Shown: positions 23,281-35,330, counted from the stretch's first letter. The stretch: DNA of 64,000 nt from Xestospongia bergquistia (GCA_963965975.1 OZ014411.1:808501-872500); one strand, 5' to 3'. Numbers and translations are program-made. Notes: generated from the sequence alone by a model not told the origin.

Positions 23281-24689
23281 TAGAAATATTGTAAAGTGCT
23301 TTTTATTTCACTCTTGACTTTCACATAATATAAGTGAGAAGGGTAAGTATCTCTGTTAGTAAAGGTGATATCATACAACAGTGATGTTGTACACAAAGAG
23401 TTATTAAACCAGAAAGAGATATTAATTAAAAATTAACATTAGAAATATATCTAACTTACTTTAACATATATTATAATTATATATTTACTGACAAAGGAAA
23501 AAATGTAAGGACACATGTAATTCTCTTCTTTGTATAACTATATTAATTTACAGCTTTCTTGGTTAGTGAAAGTAAAATTAAACCAAGTAGGGGATGGCAG
23601 TCCATAACTGGTAAAATATACGTCACTAAGGAAAACTCCGATAATGCACTGGCGGCTGCTGTCACAGCCAACCAAGATTTATATATATATGATCTAGCAA
23701 CAATTTATACCAATCATCATCTCTGCAGTGCTCTTTTGCCAATGTACTACGATACATGTTTTATAGTAGAAAGAAAGAATGATCTTCACTTCTTACAAAG
23801 CATGATGAATGTAACACAAGACACCTCACCCCCTCCACTGCTGACTTAGCAGTAAAAAATTGGAATTTATTGAATGAAACCATAAGATAGAAAGTAATAA
23901 ATACTAAGATAAGTTTTAAATCCATAAAGCTATTCTATATATAATTATTATAATAAATAATATAATACATAGAGGCAGATACATTAAAAATAATAGGCAC
24001 AAAATATTATACTTACATAGTTTTATGACAGTGGGGGATTAGGAGATTAAACAATTCATAATTATTGACAAAAATTTAGCCAAAGAGAGGGTCAGATCAT
24101 CCATTAATAAGATGAAGAGGAAACAAACAGTATGTTAAAGTCAATAAATATTATGAATAACCTAGAAGTTAATAATTATGTTCAATTTGTATAAACGCAG
24201 GCTTGAAAAGTTTAACTCTTTTTGAGTAGGTAACCAATTTCTCTCAAGTCGAAATTCATCCATCATCTGAGTATGTTCTGCCTTGTATTTGAGGCTTAGA
24301 ACACCAGCATGACATCAAAACACAGCTGCTTCTTTTTGCTTGCACTTAAGACTTCTTTATACAAACGTCTATTAGTGGTTTAACTGTTTATAACAAAAAC
24401 ACATCATAAACTAGAAATTTTAAATTACTTAGAATTACTTGAGTGTCTGAGAGAGAGAAAGAAATTAAAAAGAAGTGTTTGAAAGCTAATATATACATAT
24501 CAATTGCTTGTCTTCATATTATTTCTTGCATTCTAGAATCTTCTGGTTATTGCATCATTAGTCATAGACCTGGCTTAATTTACCTACTGAAGAGTGTTCT
24601 ATGACTTTACAAGCATCAAAGTGTGCAATGGCTACATGATGCCAGGAAATTTGAGGGCTTAAATTTAGGGAGGTTTGCCAATCAAGGCA
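23281..24689. other. mostly noncoding; one unassigned 96-codon open frame
   Basis: The only notable open frame, 23559-23849 (+), follows a TTTACAG acceptor-like site and reads SESKIKPSRGWQSITGKIYV...; I do not recognise it and cannot call it a gene. The rest is AT-rich sequence. Confidence 0.3.
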
Positions 24690-24697
24690 GTCCTACC
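24690..24697. repeat. 8-bp target site duplication, left
   Basis: GTCCTACC, identical to 26817-26824 on the other side of the hAT element. Confidence 0.9.
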
Positions 24698-24800
24698 TAA
24701 TGATGCACCGATAATCGGATCGACCATCGTATCGGCCGATATATTACAATGAAACTGTGAATCGGATATCAGTTGAAGCGTCCATACCGATAGAAAAGCT

Positions 24801-24824
24801 GTCACGTGTTTTTGCGCATGCGCA
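24801..24824 (+). promoter_or_regulatory. E-box plus NRF1-type palindrome upstream of hAT transposase
   Basis: TCACGTG (24802-24808) is followed by TGCGCATGCGCA (24813-24824), 29 bp before the transposase ATG at 24854. The palindrome fits the known NRF1 consensus YGCGCAYGCGCR exactly. The same pair of motifs lies upstream of the unrelated hAT gene at 37883. Confidence 0.55.
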
Positions 24825-24853
24825 TTAATATTGACTTACACACATGTATCAAG

Positions 24854-26679
24854 ATGGCGAAGAAGTCTGCAATATGGAACTTTTTTACAGTTGCTGAGGA
24901 CACGCGATATGCTGTCTGCAATGAGTGCAAAACATCTGTGGCTCGTGGTGGGAAGAACACAAAAGCTTTTAATACAACGAATTTACTGTACCATTTGCAA
25001 ACAAAACACACTGAGGCGTATAGCCTATATGAGAGGCAAAAGGCTGCAAAGGAGTCTCAGAAGGAGAAGATTGAAACTCCTACCTCCTATCAGATGTCTC
25101 TCGTCTCGAGTTTTCAGTCATGTCGTGTTTGGGACATCAATGACTCGCGTTCTGTACGTATCCATCAAAAAATTGGTGAATTCATAGCAGTGGATTGTCA
25201 ACCATTATCCGTTGTAAGTGATGTTGGCTTTGTACGTTTGTTAAAAACGTTGGAGAGTAGATATTCCATTCCTAGTCGTAAATATTTTACGGACACTGTT
25301 TTACCTAAAATCTACGAAGGAGTGAAAGCTGAGGTAATCAAGGAAGTGGACAAAGCAGATTGGCTATCTTTCACAACAGATATATGGTCTACAGATATAA
25401 GCAATGAGTCACTACTCAGTCTCACAACCTGCTGGCTGTCTGAAAGTTTTGAGAAAAAGACTGCTATTTTGTGTGCTCAGAAATTGTCTGAATCACATAC
25501 TGGAGAGTATGTTTTGTCTCAATGCCAACACACATTTAGTCACTGGAAAATTGCAGATGATAGAATACACGTAATCGTTCGAGACAATGCCTCAAATATG
25601 GTCAAGGCTTTTGAAGATGGTAATATCTCCAGTATTGGGTGTTTGCTCATACACTCCAGCTCATAGTACATGATGGTGTTCTCTCTCAAAGGGCTGTGGG
25701 TGAAATTTTAACAATTTGTCGTAAAATTGTAGGCCATTTCAAAAGGTCATCTTTAGCTTGCTCTCGTTTGAAAGAAATCCAAACTAATCTTGGACTACCC
25801 GTACATCATTTACAACAAGATGAGCCTACACGATGGAACTCATCATTATATATGTTGCAAAGAATTAGAGAACAAAAAATGGCTATAGCAGCATATGGAA
25901 GTGAATACTTGCTACCAGCATCATTGACTAATCATCAGTTAGATTTAATTAACAAGATAATTGCTGTTCTTGCTCCAGTAGAAGAACTTACACAATCTAT
26001 CTCAACAGATGCTGCATCCATTTCATTAATTATACCTTTCATCAGAATTTTTCGAAGGAATTTAGAAAATCATGAAAATGATTCTGGAGTACGCACAATG
26101 AAAGCTGAAATGCTCCTCTCATTAAACAGGAGGTATGTAGGAGTAGAAACAGAAGACATATATGCTCTTGCAACACTCTTGGATCCCCGATTCAAGGACA
26201 AGTTCTTTAGTTCTGTGACTGACAAGGCTTTTGTTGTACGTGTATTGAAGGAAAAGGTTAATGATATGAGTGCAGCAGCATTTGTTTCAACAGAATGTGA
26301 AGAGCCTCCACCAAAGCAGGCTAAAACAGCTGTTTTAACATCATTATCTGAAATTCTTGAGGAAGTAGGAGCAACTGTGTCTGACTCTAGCAGTTCTTTA
26401 GCAGAAGTAGACAAGTACCTGTCAGAGCCCCTTATTCCCTTCCACCAATCTAATACATACACATGGTGGTCTCAAAATCGTATTCGATTTCCTCACCTTG
26501 CCAAATTGGCACAACGCTATTTATCTGCACCACCCACATCTGTTGCTTCTGAACGACTTTTCTCTCTAGCTGGTGAATTATATGATGACAAAAGAAATCG
26601 TCTTGCCCTGGAGAGAGCTGAACAATTGATGTTTATTAAAGCTAATGTGAAACTAATTGATTACAAATACACTTATTAA
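24854..26679 (+). pseudogene. BED-finger hAT transposase, one frameshift
   Basis: The likely start is MAKKSAIWNFFTV at 24854; earlier in-frame codons lie in the promoter-like region. A BED zinc finger follows (CNECKTSVARGG, LYHLQTKH). The catalytic part runs through DWLSFTTDIWSTD, DNASNMVKAF, then IGC/FAHTLQLIVHDG, DEPTRWNSSLYML, LDPRFKDKFF and the dimerisation domain with PPTSVASERLFSLAGELYDD and NRLALERAEQLMFIKAN. The stop is at 26677-26679. A single-base loss in GGGTGTTTGCT (about 25640-25645) shifts the frame between IGC and FAH; everything else is open, for about 610 residues. Resembles ZBED4-like/hAT-Ac group transposases. The shift could be a true inactivating change or a sequencing slip in a short T run. 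Confidence 0.85.
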
Positions 26680-26816
26680 ATACATATACATTATTTTTAA
26701 AATTTTAAATCATCTTTCAAATAAAATATCGGATCGACTATCAGTATCGGCAGATATTAAGTAACTATTATCGGTTATCGAAATATTGGTGAAAAAGGCC
26801 TATCGGTGCATCACTA

Positions 26817-26824
26817 GTCCTACC
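26817..26824. repeat. 8-bp target site duplication, right
   Basis: GTCCTACC, identical to 24690-24697. Confidence 0.9.
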
Positions 26825-27590
26825 ACAGCCTTAAAGAGCCTGGTAACAGACCTGCAATAGCTGTACAACTGTCATAACAAGGTCCTAAAAAAGGCTGGAT
26901 GACATTGCCAATTGTGTTTTGCCAGTGAATGATGCTTATTTGACGTGCAATCCTAATAATGCTATTGAACTTTATGTACATTCAATATTGGTTGAACTAT
27001 TTGTTCTGCCCTGACCAAAGTCTCAGCAATCCAGACAACATAGAAAATGAATTGGTTTGCATGGTTTCGAGAATTGTGGCAGAAAAGACTCACTATAACA
27101 TAATGAATCTTCCACATTCCTACGGTGCTTCAAACTTAAAAAAATCTAAGAAAATTTAAAAATTTGTGTGGTTAGTGGAAGCGTGAAGGCACCCACCCTA
27201 TCACAGCCAAGTGGCTTATCACATTCGTTCACCTTTCGCTTTGTGTAAAGGCACAAAGAGTGTAGTCTGCTTATGTCATACTGCTGCTTTAGGGATAAGT
27301 AGATATAATATAGCATACAATAATAATAATATCTTAATTATACTAGCTTCTGCATAATAGCAGCAGCAGTCATCTAATTTACAGAAATAAATTTAATAGC
27401 TGCTACAGTAATTATTTTATGCATATTTTGGAAGTTATGGTAGCCAGGAGGTTAAAAATTTGCTTCTTTTCTATGGAATGGCTATCATACCCATAGTAAA
27501 AGTAAACCTTCATCAATAGTGAAAGAATGTATTTGATTATTAACAGGATTGTTGCATGTTAGACATACAAAAAAGCTACTTTATTGCCGG
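26825..27590. repeat. repeat-derived noncoding sequence
   Basis: Includes GCTTTGTGTAAAGGCACAAAGAGTGTAG (about 27238-27266), which recurs near 36128 and, more diverged, 42722. No supported gene; the short frame at 26959 has no family match. Confidence 0.4.
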
Positions 27591-27594
27591 CAAC

Positions 27595-28500
27595 TTTTTG
27601 GTCTGACTCAAATCATTGTGATCTTTCTGCAGAGCAGTAGTGCTAATGGTCGTGTTAGTACCATTTCTGCCAATGCTGGCACTAGAACTGGATCGATAAA
27701 CATGCTACTGTTAAAGACGCTAAGATACCTGAATTGAATAGTCCTCAAAGGAAACACTGGATGTTTTAAGATCACCTTTATCACATTTCATGAGCCATGA
27801 CAGTTAGTGCATCCATTCTCATAGCTATGGGACTGGATAGCCTGCCTCCGCCTAGCAAATTTGAGTGCAATCATGGAATGGAGGCTGCACCTTCTCCTCC
27901 TCTTATTCCTATCCCACTAAGTTAATACTCCAGCCATAGTCTGTTGCATGCTTTTGTGCAATGAGTAATGTCATACATGGACTAACATGTACATTATAAT
28001 ATTGTATTTGTACAGCAGCTTTATGGTATGAGATTGCACCAACAATGGGCGAAGAAGGAGAGGGCTGAACAGAACTATAACTTCAGTTAGCAATTACGTC
28101 ATAATTGTCACCATATCTTTTTTAAAGTGATACTGCTGCATTGATGGTGAGTGTTTGATTGTATTGAGAGTTCTTCTCAGTTTACCATTATTTTTCCATC
28201 CATAAATGATGTCTGCACTTCTAACCAACCACCTGCCAACACAGTCTACACTCAATTCACCACCTTCTGACATACATGTTCTTGACATTACAGATGAACC
28301 TTCTGCTACTCAATTAATAACATGTACAATGCACATTAAAATATGCTGTTGCCAAATCTCAGCAACAGTTTAAAAAGCACTTCAATGAAAAACAACATGG
28401 CTTTAAAGGATATCCCAAAACTAATAAACACCATTAAAGCAGGCAAAATGTCCTTGCATGACAGTCACGTATTCATGAAAAACTGCCCCTTCTAAAAATT
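27595..28500 (+). repeat. interspersed repeat X, diverged copy 1
   Basis: Aligns in order with the copies at 35340-36000 and 42840-43530: GAGCAGTAGTGCTAATG..., ACTGGATCGATAAACATGCT, CATGACAGTTAGTGCATCCA, ACTGGATAGCCTGCCTCC, AAATGTCCTTGCATGACAGT and CTTTTGCCAAGGG. The phrase LDSLPPPSKFE in one frame hints at a retroelement gag N-terminus, but I cannot confirm a coding role. Confidence 0.5.
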
Positions 28501-28659
28501 GTCCCTTGTCTTTTGCCAAGGGTTGTCTTTGTGCTGGTCTGTCGAGAGAAAAAGAATGACTTCTAAAAAGTTTAAAGAAAAAAATTTAACAGCAGTTTGA
28601 GTAATTATTTTATGCATATTTTCAGAGGTAAAATTTATGCAGCAAATATAAACAGATAT

Positions 28660-29560
28660 CACAGTAGGGGTGCAAAGGCAGGCTATCACAGTTTTATGTG
28701 CCAGGATTAAGAGCCTACAGAAGGAGAAACTTGACACAGGCTGAGCTGATTTTTCAACTCCAACAAGAGATAAGATTCTCTAGACACCTCTTAGTTCATG
28801 ATTTTGATCACAAAGTTATCAGACGAAAAAAATACTACCTCTTATCAGGTCAAAGAGCACATGACACTGTCCAAGTTGCTTGTTGTCTTAAAAGAGGATA
28901 ACCTCTTTCACGATCAGAGGTCAACCCTCCACAGCTTGCTAATAGGATTCAAGTGAGTCATCATAATTTCAGTTATGATGCCTATTACTATTGTACTTCA
29001 TAGTCATAAGAGAGTGGATGACAGATGCCACTACTATGAAAAACCTCGGATTATTGAACAGAGGCACATTTACCTTGTAGTTCAATGGCGAAGAACTGTC
29101 AAGAGAATAGGTCAGTTGTTTACCTTGATGAAACCTAGGCCAATACTCACGATGGCAATGATTGTGCTTGGGTGGAGAGGGATAATGTCACTGCTGGAAC
29201 CCTTGGTGGTATAAAAAGGCCTCTTGGGAAGAGTGCAGAGCTTATTAATCTTGGAGCTGGTGGTATTGGATTCCCAATACCACTCTCATGTTCAGATCCA
29301 AAAAAAAATGCTGGTGATTACCATGACTGCTGATTGTTTTGAGGAGTGGTTTGCCACCAAATGTTCCACCTAACAGTCTTATTGTCATGGATAATGCCTC
29401 ATATCATAGTTATCGTAGTGACCCTATTCCAGTCAAAAGTGGGAGAAACAAAAGATGCAAGACTGACTTCAGTCAAAGAAAATTGAAATCCTAACAAACG
29501 CCTTGAAAGCTGAATTGTATAGCTGTCACTTAGTTTTACTTTGGGTACCAGGACAGATGG
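28660..29560 (+). pseudogene. Tc1/mariner-type transposase relic (copy T2)
   Basis: 28690-28900 matches the N-terminal helix-turn-helix region of the 37.4-kb copy (RRRNLTQAEL..., RFSRHLLVHDF, IRRKKYYLLS). 28915-29560 matches the catalytic part: KRVDDRCHYYEKPRIIEQRH, the D1 region (VYLDET-like but shifted) at about 29118-29135, IVMDNASYHSY at about 29386-29415, and a C-terminal region ending ALKAEL. Several frameshifts and the loss of the E-containing 3' part make it inactive. Neither TIR is seen at its edges. Confidence 0.65.
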
Positions 29561-30089
29561 CAATTGTTAATAATAAAGGGTATTATATAGAATATTAGGT
29601 GTTTTTATTTAAATGCAATCTTATTTCCATACAAATTAGTTTAAGAACATACAAAGGTCACATCAATGACACGACATTTGTGGGTAGCTGAGGAACTCCA
29701 AGTAGTAGTACCAGCATTGGTGGGAACAATGATGGGCCAAGCAGTAGTGCTAAGGTTGGTGTAAGTAGGAGCATGTAACTAGTTGCTTGTTTAGAGATCT
29801 CCATCTTGATGCTGTGGAAATGAAACATTGCTATGGTGTCTGAACGAGCAACACTGTATGACAGTCGATGACAGTTGAATACAATCTCGGTCTGGAAGAC
29901 ATTTTCATGTGATGGCCATTTTGAACTCGGCCATCAGAGATGCCACTTAAAAATTTGCTTATTCTAAAAGTAAAACTTAAAAATCTATAAAAAGCTAAAA
30001 AATTTTTCCAGAAATGATGGAACTTCTAAATATATTGTTGACTAAACCAGTAGGCACTGCTACTGTTTAGTCAAATCAAAATCATCAAA
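29561..30089. repeat. repeat-derived noncoding sequence
   Basis: Contains GATGGCCATTTTGAACTC (29912) shared with 23108. Nothing else recognised. Confidence 0.4.
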
Positions 30090-30230
30090 ATGAGGCTGCG
30101 AAACCAACTGTCAGATGCTAATTTGCAACACTTAATGAGAGTGGCTATTGAAGGGCCAGAATTAAAGGAAGTAGAATTTAATGAAATCTTAGAAATATTT
30201 AAATTGAAAAGTAAAAGACTGTTATTGTAA
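30090..30230 (+). pseudogene. C-terminal fragment of another hAT transposase
   Basis: MRLRNQLSDANLQHLMRVAI, EGPELKEVEFNEILEIFK and a basic tail to TAA at 30228-30230. The NRLSDxNLxxLMRIxIEGPE motif marks the end of ZNF862-like/hAT dimerisation domains. The rest of that element is absent here. Confidence 0.55.
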
Positions 30231-30329
30231 ATAACAAGACTGCATGCTTTAAGAGGAGCAATTGTTATTATTAATCAATCTCATTATTGTTATGCACAAA
30301 GTGAAACTTCTTGGGGGAGGGGGGGGGGG

Positions 30330-30955
30330 GATTCCAGGTCCTCCTCCCCTTGTATGAATCTATACAAAGATAAGGGATGGCTTGCAAGGAAATACTTTCT
30401 GGAGATGTAAGAAATATACGAGCTATATATAGAGCTAATTCAGAAGGGTCAAATGTTGTAGTTAGACAAGACCACAACCATCCTCCAGACCTGGTGCTAC
30501 CAAGAATGATCTGGTTGTGACTCAGATGAGGAAAAAGTCATAGGATTCATGATGAAGAAAATTGTAATTTTTGGAACACAATCATCCTTATGTCATCTAG
30601 CAAAAGCATCAACATTCTTTGCGGATCGAAAATTTTCAGTCTGTCCATTAATCTTTTACCAAATCTTTACCATTCACATCACGAAGTATGGTCAAACATT
30701 TCCAATGATATATCCACTTCTTCTGAACAAGCAACGCCAGACATATAGTAGAGCATATTTACTCTTAAAAGATGCAGCAATGAACAATGGCCTGACAGAA
30801 ACCCACACTATGTGATTTGAGCTAGCCATTGTTCAAGCTAGTACACTTAATTTTCCAAATGCAACTCATCAAGGCTGTTATTACCACTTCATGCAAGCTA
30901 TCTGGAGAAAAGTACAAACACTTGGTCTGGCTGAAAAGTACAAGTATAATTAATT
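30330..30955 (+). pseudogene. FLYWCH-MULE transposase relic
   Basis: A FLYWCH-type zinc-finger tail is readable: NTFWRCKKYTS then SNVVVRQDHNHPPD (30390-30488). After a gap comes a MULE domain: STFFADRKFSVCPLIFYQIF, TIHITKYGQTFPMIYPLLLN, QTYSRAYLLLKDAAMNNGL, then FELAIVQASTLNFPNATHQG and CYYHFMQAIWRKVQTLGLAE (to about 30943). The catalytic Asp regions correspond to FADRKFS and the TM*FELA break. Stops and frame changes inactivate it. FLYWCH plus MULE is the usual combination in animal Mutator-like elements. Confidence 0.65.
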
Positions 30956-31105
30956 ATATATTAATAGTTATGCCTTAGTAATAGGAATATTAGTAATAAT
31001 TAATAACTATTAACACCAAGAGTTGATCTCATGAGATCGATCAAAAAAGAGTTGATTTTGTGGGAGTTGATCTCGTGGGAATTGACCTCATGGTACCAAA
31101 TCGCA
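30956..31105. repeat. short degenerate repeats
   Basis: Variants of GAGTTGATCTC(A/G)TG occur about three times at 31018-31095. No other feature. Confidence 0.35.
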
Positions 31106-31109
31106 AAAA

Positions 31110-31530
31110 AAAGTTATGCCACACATGGAAGACAAAAATAGATTGCTTAATACTTTTATCACAAGACAGAGAACATATAGTAAATTTACTGTCTTCAAAA
31201 AAGCTCTAATATACCAAATATAATCAACATCTACTATAAGAATAAAACAACAATAGTATACTTACATACAAAACAATTGTACAATAAAGGTGTGAAATTC
31301 CAAAACACTCAAAAACTCACTCATTCAACCTCGAAACTGTTTGCAAAAATAGTAGAAACATTTCCAAATCCTCGTTGAGTTTTTTCACTTGACTGTTGTA
31401 ATGTTAGAAGGCTAAACAATCTCTGACGCAAAAAATGTTTCTTTTCTTGAGCATGAGGTGTCAATAAATTGATTATGTCATACTACAATATAATGCGCAT
31501 GCGCAATTCTATTAATAAAAGAAGTATTAA
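31110..31530 (+). repeat. interspersed repeat Y, copy 1
   Basis: Shares in order with 44370-44820: TATGCCACA, AAGCTCTAATATA, AAAGGTGTGA, ACACTCAAAAACTCACT, AAATCCTCGTTGA, TTTTCACTTGACTG, TGCGCATGCGCAATTC and TTAATAAAG. Part of it also occurs at 45655-45830. Noncoding and of unknown class. Confidence 0.6.
31494..31505. promoter_or_regulatory. NRF1-type palindrome in repeat Y
   Basis: TGCGCATGCGCA, the same 12-mer as at 24813, 37831 and 44795. Confidence 0.4.
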
Positions 31531-32074
31531 TTTATCCAATAATCTAATATTAATATAAAAACTTTTCAACTTGTGTCGATAATATTGAATTTTAAATCTT
31601 TAGCATGTTACATCTATGATGTCATTGAAAATGTCTATAAAAAGTTGAAATTTCATGTACTAACTTTGTCCCTCTGCTCTCTTACCTAGCAATTGCTACA
31701 GCAATGCAACTATGTTTCTATTTTACATCATTTTTCTGCTGCAAAACTCAGTAAGTTGTTATTCATGTTTTATTTTGGACCAGATTTAGAATGTGTATCT
31801 CACCAATTTGTACAATCTCTTACTAGTTAGATAAGTCTGTGGTGAGGTCAAACAATGGACAATTCAATTACTTCATCATGATTAAGCACATATAGTTCAG
31901 AAATACCTCGTGGACAAAGTAGGTTATGCTAAATATACTGTCCTCAACTCCCTATAGTGGTTTTATTTGTTTCCATAAAAGTTCACTGCACTTCCAGAGG
32001 ATGTAACTGGTTATATTTTGGATAAAAAAGTTCTGAGTATGTGAGTTGTCATGTATGGTAGAGCATGCAAACTT
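31531..32074. other. no gene recognised
   Basis: About 540 bp of AT-rich sequence without supported features. Confidence 0.4.
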
Positions 32075-32200
32075 TTACCTCTCCTTTAACATAAATGGAT
32101 TGAAGGATCTTGACCTCTGATGCCTTAAAACTTCATGTACCAGCATCAAGAGGTTACGGAAGGAGAAATTTGACAGAGGTGGAGCTGCTTCTTTGAAGTA
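32075..32200 (+). mobile_element. Tc1-type element fragment (copy T3)
   Basis: GATTGAAGGATCTTGACCTC, TACCAGCATCAAGAGGTTAC and AGGTGGAGCTGCTTCTTTG match 37430-37540 of copy T4. It ends abruptly at Gypsy gag sequence. Confidence 0.6.
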
Positions 32201-32201
32201 T

Positions 32202-33160
32202 TCTCCTCAGTTCCATTGGACCCACTACACGCTCACTGATCTGGGATTTATCAGCTCCAGCTAATCCAAAAACATTAACCCTGACTGCGATTGCTCAATT
32301 ATTAAAGTACCATTTCGAACCAAAAAGGGTAATTATTGCAGAAAGGTTCACATTCCACAGATGGGATTAGAGGAATGGTGAAACTATGGCTGAATATGAT
32401 GCTGGTCTAAGAAAATTAGCAGTTACGTGCGAATTTGAAGCATACCTGGAGGAAGCTCTTCGAGACTCACCCAAGGGATGGAAGCTACTGACCAAAGTTC
32501 TAGAAGACTGAAAGGACAAGAACAGCATATCAAGAAGGTCATAGGGCAGCCCTAAAACAGCCTACAGTTATGCTACAGATGCGGAAAATCAAATCACATC
32601 ACTGCGGAATGCAGATATAAAGATTCAATTGGCCACATAGCTCCAGCTTGTTGTTCTAATCCCCGGAGGAAGCACAACTCTCCTGGAAATTCACAGAAAT
32701 TAAAGGAAAAGACTTATCGAACTCATCAGGTACATCAAGAGTCTCGAAGTGAGCCAGTGTCTACTTCTCCCCCAGTTCAAGTCACGCTACAGGTTGCCCG
32801 AAAACCTCTCGACATTAAGTAGACACCAGAGCTACAGTATCAATAATCTTGAATACACTCATCTTCCCTTTGGAGTTCACTCAGTAACAGCATTTTTCCT
32901 CTGAACAACAGAAGGCATTTTTAGAGGCATTAAGAATGTTGGTGTATATCTTGATGATATTCTTATTACAGGTGTATCTGAAGAAGAGCACTTATAAACA
33001 TTGGACAAAGTGTTGAGTCAACTAGAGGCAGAGATGATGCGGCTGAAGTAAGATAAGTGTGCTTATATGCTCTCAAGGGTTGAATATCTTGGGCATGTTA
33101 TAACAGCTGAAAGGCTACATCCAGCTGAAGACAAAATACGAGCTATTCGTTCGCATTTCA
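32202..33160 (+). pseudogene. second Ty3/Gypsy relic with large internal deletions
   Basis: gag: ILLSSIGPTTRSLIWDLSA, HFEPKRVIIAERFTFHRW, then AEYDAGLRKLAVTCEFEAYL (32202-32465). A zinc knuckle LCYRCGKSNHITAEC and a partial second (GHIAPACC) lie at 32568-32655. After a deletion removing protease and most of RT, 32940-33160 has VYLDDILITGVSEEEH (catalytic LDD), KCAYMLSRVEYLGHVITAER and LHPAEDKIRAIR. Several stops are present. This is a different lineage from the 21.1-kb relic, as the RT and gag text show. Confidence 0.7.
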
Positions 33161-34080
33161 CAAGGTGTGACAGTTGGTGCATTCATTCCTGCAGCTGTGG
33201 GACTAGACTCTCTGCCTCCTCCTGGTGAGTTTGAACTCACTTAAGATAAAGTCAAGATCAATGATGGCCCCACCTGTCATGCCAGTCGATGTGCATTGAC
33301 AGTTATTGCCAAGAAGTATGCAACACTGCCATAACGTCGTTACACAAAAGTTACAGGTTTGTGAAAAACTGCCCCTTGTTTGTTGACTTTGGCCAAGTTT
33401 GTGCCAGTTTGTATATAGTTTCTAGCCTCTTCAACTATGTCATTCAGCAGTCTAGTTCCATTGCCTGAAGCAAATAGAGGAGTGGCTGCTTTGAGTGCTA
33501 TTCATCCTGTTAATGGTGACAGTGAATTGGACAAGTTTCAAGGCCTATTAGAAAGGTTTGGCCGCCACTGCATCAGCATGGGATTTAAAGGGTCCAGCAA
33601 GCATCAGACATCATAATGCCATGGAAATGAAATATTGCTATTGCATATGAGGGAGTAAAGACAATACACCAACTAAGTAACTTTAAGTCTGGAGGGCTTT
33701 TCCAATCCCAGAGACAATCTCATAGTGATGTTGCTCATACAAAAATCCACCAATGGGACATGTCAGCCTCTAGGCATGGACATGGCTGAAAGTGGAATCT
33801 CCTTCTTAAAAAATCAAAAAATGCTCCCTTGGACCTACTTTGGGCATTCAGCAAGAAACAACACAGCAACTCATCAAGACTAACATTTCTTACATGATAT
33901 GATAGAGGGACCAGTATATGTTAAACAAATGCTACTTATTTTTTGCTCATATCAAGCTGAAAGAAATACTTTATTCATTAACTTTGACATTTAAGAAACG
34001 TCTAATAAAAACAGTCTTGTCAATTTCATTCACCTAAAAAAGTAAGTCAAATGAAAGTATCAATCAAACTATGTCATATA
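33161..34080. repeat. repeat X fragments, otherwise noncoding
   Basis: 33165-33400 contains GCATTCATTCCTGCAGCTGT, GGACTAGACTCTCTGCCTCC, GATGTGCATTGACAGTTATT and GTGAAAAACTGCCCCTTG, recognisable as repeat X in compressed form. Its junction with Gypsy at 33160 is abrupt. No gene is recognised in 33400-34080. Confidence 0.45.
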
Positions 34081-34084
34081 TACA

Positions 34085-34240
34085 GGAAGCAATACAGAAA
34101 AACAAGTACCATCAATGGGTAGGTCCACAACACAATTCGCTACACTTTATCCCATGTCAAGTCAAAGTGTCCTGTGAAAACATGTAAAGCACGGACTAAA
34201 CGCACTCTTTGTCCGAAACATTATCGTGCTTTTTTTAAAG
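34085..34240 (+). other. possible Cys-rich exon, unassigned
   Basis: Between a TATATACAG acceptor and a GTAAGC donor, one frame ends KCPVKTCKARTKRTLC then PKHYRAFF, giving C-x4-C-x8-C-x2-H. It resembles the short zinc-binding tails of several transposases. A frameshift is needed to read the whole exon, so a relic is likely. Confidence 0.25.
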
Positions 34241-35330
34241 TAAGCATATTATGAGTTGTTATTTCGACTAATGAACTTATGGAAAGAAACAAACAAAAAG
34301 TATAGGGAGAGGAGGAAACAAAAAATATACATATAGTATATACTGCAATATTATTAATCGATAACACTTGGCTTGAATAAAGTGCTTACATTTTGCAAAG
34401 CTGTACATCAGTTATTTTTTTGGCAGTGATTTTTTGTAATATGGACATTTTTCTTGTAGAAGATAAGGAGATAGTTTTAAATGCTGACAAGTGCCTACCA
34501 GTACAGGTGCATGTGCAACTGGAGCATATTATATATCAGAAGAAGGAAAAGAGCTGTGTAAATACACAATGATTTATATTTCTGTACACGATCATTTTCT
34601 TATAGGTTTATTATTTATAAGAATAACAGTAACCAGGTGAGCCCAAGCTCAACTAATGAGGCAGTGATTATTCCAGGTATGCACTTATTATTATTATACT
34701 ATCTCAAATTAAAATATTAATAATATACGTGGCTGTATGTACTATATTATGCATTGTATTAGTAGTCAAAAATACAAACTTGCATTATGTGTACATTTTG
34801 TATTTACTCATCTACATTTTGGCTGGAATCGCTACAGAAGCCATAGTTTAATGCAAACTTTTTTTATCATTTATAATTCTAACATAACTTTCTCAACAAC
34901 AAGAACCCTATCAAAAAGTTCTGTATGCAAACTTCAATTGGTGTCACCAATGGCCAACGTGACCTTAATAATATTGGAACTTATTGAATGAAATTGTAAG
35001 AATAAAAGTGGCAAACACTCTAGAGAACTCAGCAAATAAGAGGGTATGTCCAATGAGGATGTCATTAAAAAGCAAGCAATATGTAACAAAATTATGTCAT
35101 CTGAATAAATTACCCTAAAACGTTTATATACACCCAATTACTCTATCAATTTTACTCCTCTGGTATAAGAGATGATGACAATCCTATCTTTAACTTCTCA
35201 GTGGATTTCTTCAAGTAATTAATTACATTTGGTATTATTAATCATGTGACACTATTCACAGATCAACACCAGTGGAACCTCTACACACAATTCTCTTGGG
35301 CTGTTGAAAATATACATTCTGCATTTTTTA
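34241..35330. other. no gene recognised
   Basis: About 1.1 kb without supported features. Short frames at 34737 (+) and 34934 (-) overlap each other and match nothing I know. Confidence 0.4.

Larger units (their letters stand above)
24698..26816 (+). mobile_element. nearly intact hAT DNA transposon
   Basis: A 2,119-bp element with terminal inverted repeats TAATGATGCACCGATA (24698) and its near-perfect mate TATCGGTGCATCACTA (ending 26816). The 8-bp target duplication GTCCTACC is identical at 24690-24697 and 26817-26824, the hallmark of hAT insertion. Subterminal regions are rich in ATCGG motifs (CGGATCGACCATCGTATCGG on the left, CGGATCGACTATCAGTATCG on the right), likely transposase binding sites. 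It carries one BED-type transposase gene. Perfect duplications point to a recent insertion. Confidence 0.92.

Noticed and set aside
23559..23849. 96-codon open frame as a real gene
   Set aside because: Only an acceptor-like site supports it; no family, no partner exons, and surrounding sequence is repeat-derived.
26070..26462. 130-codon - strand open frame
   Set aside because: It is antisense to the hAT transposase.
30314..30330. Poly-G tract as a G-quadruplex element
   Set aside because: A single G run between degenerate TE sequences; likely simple-sequence drift.
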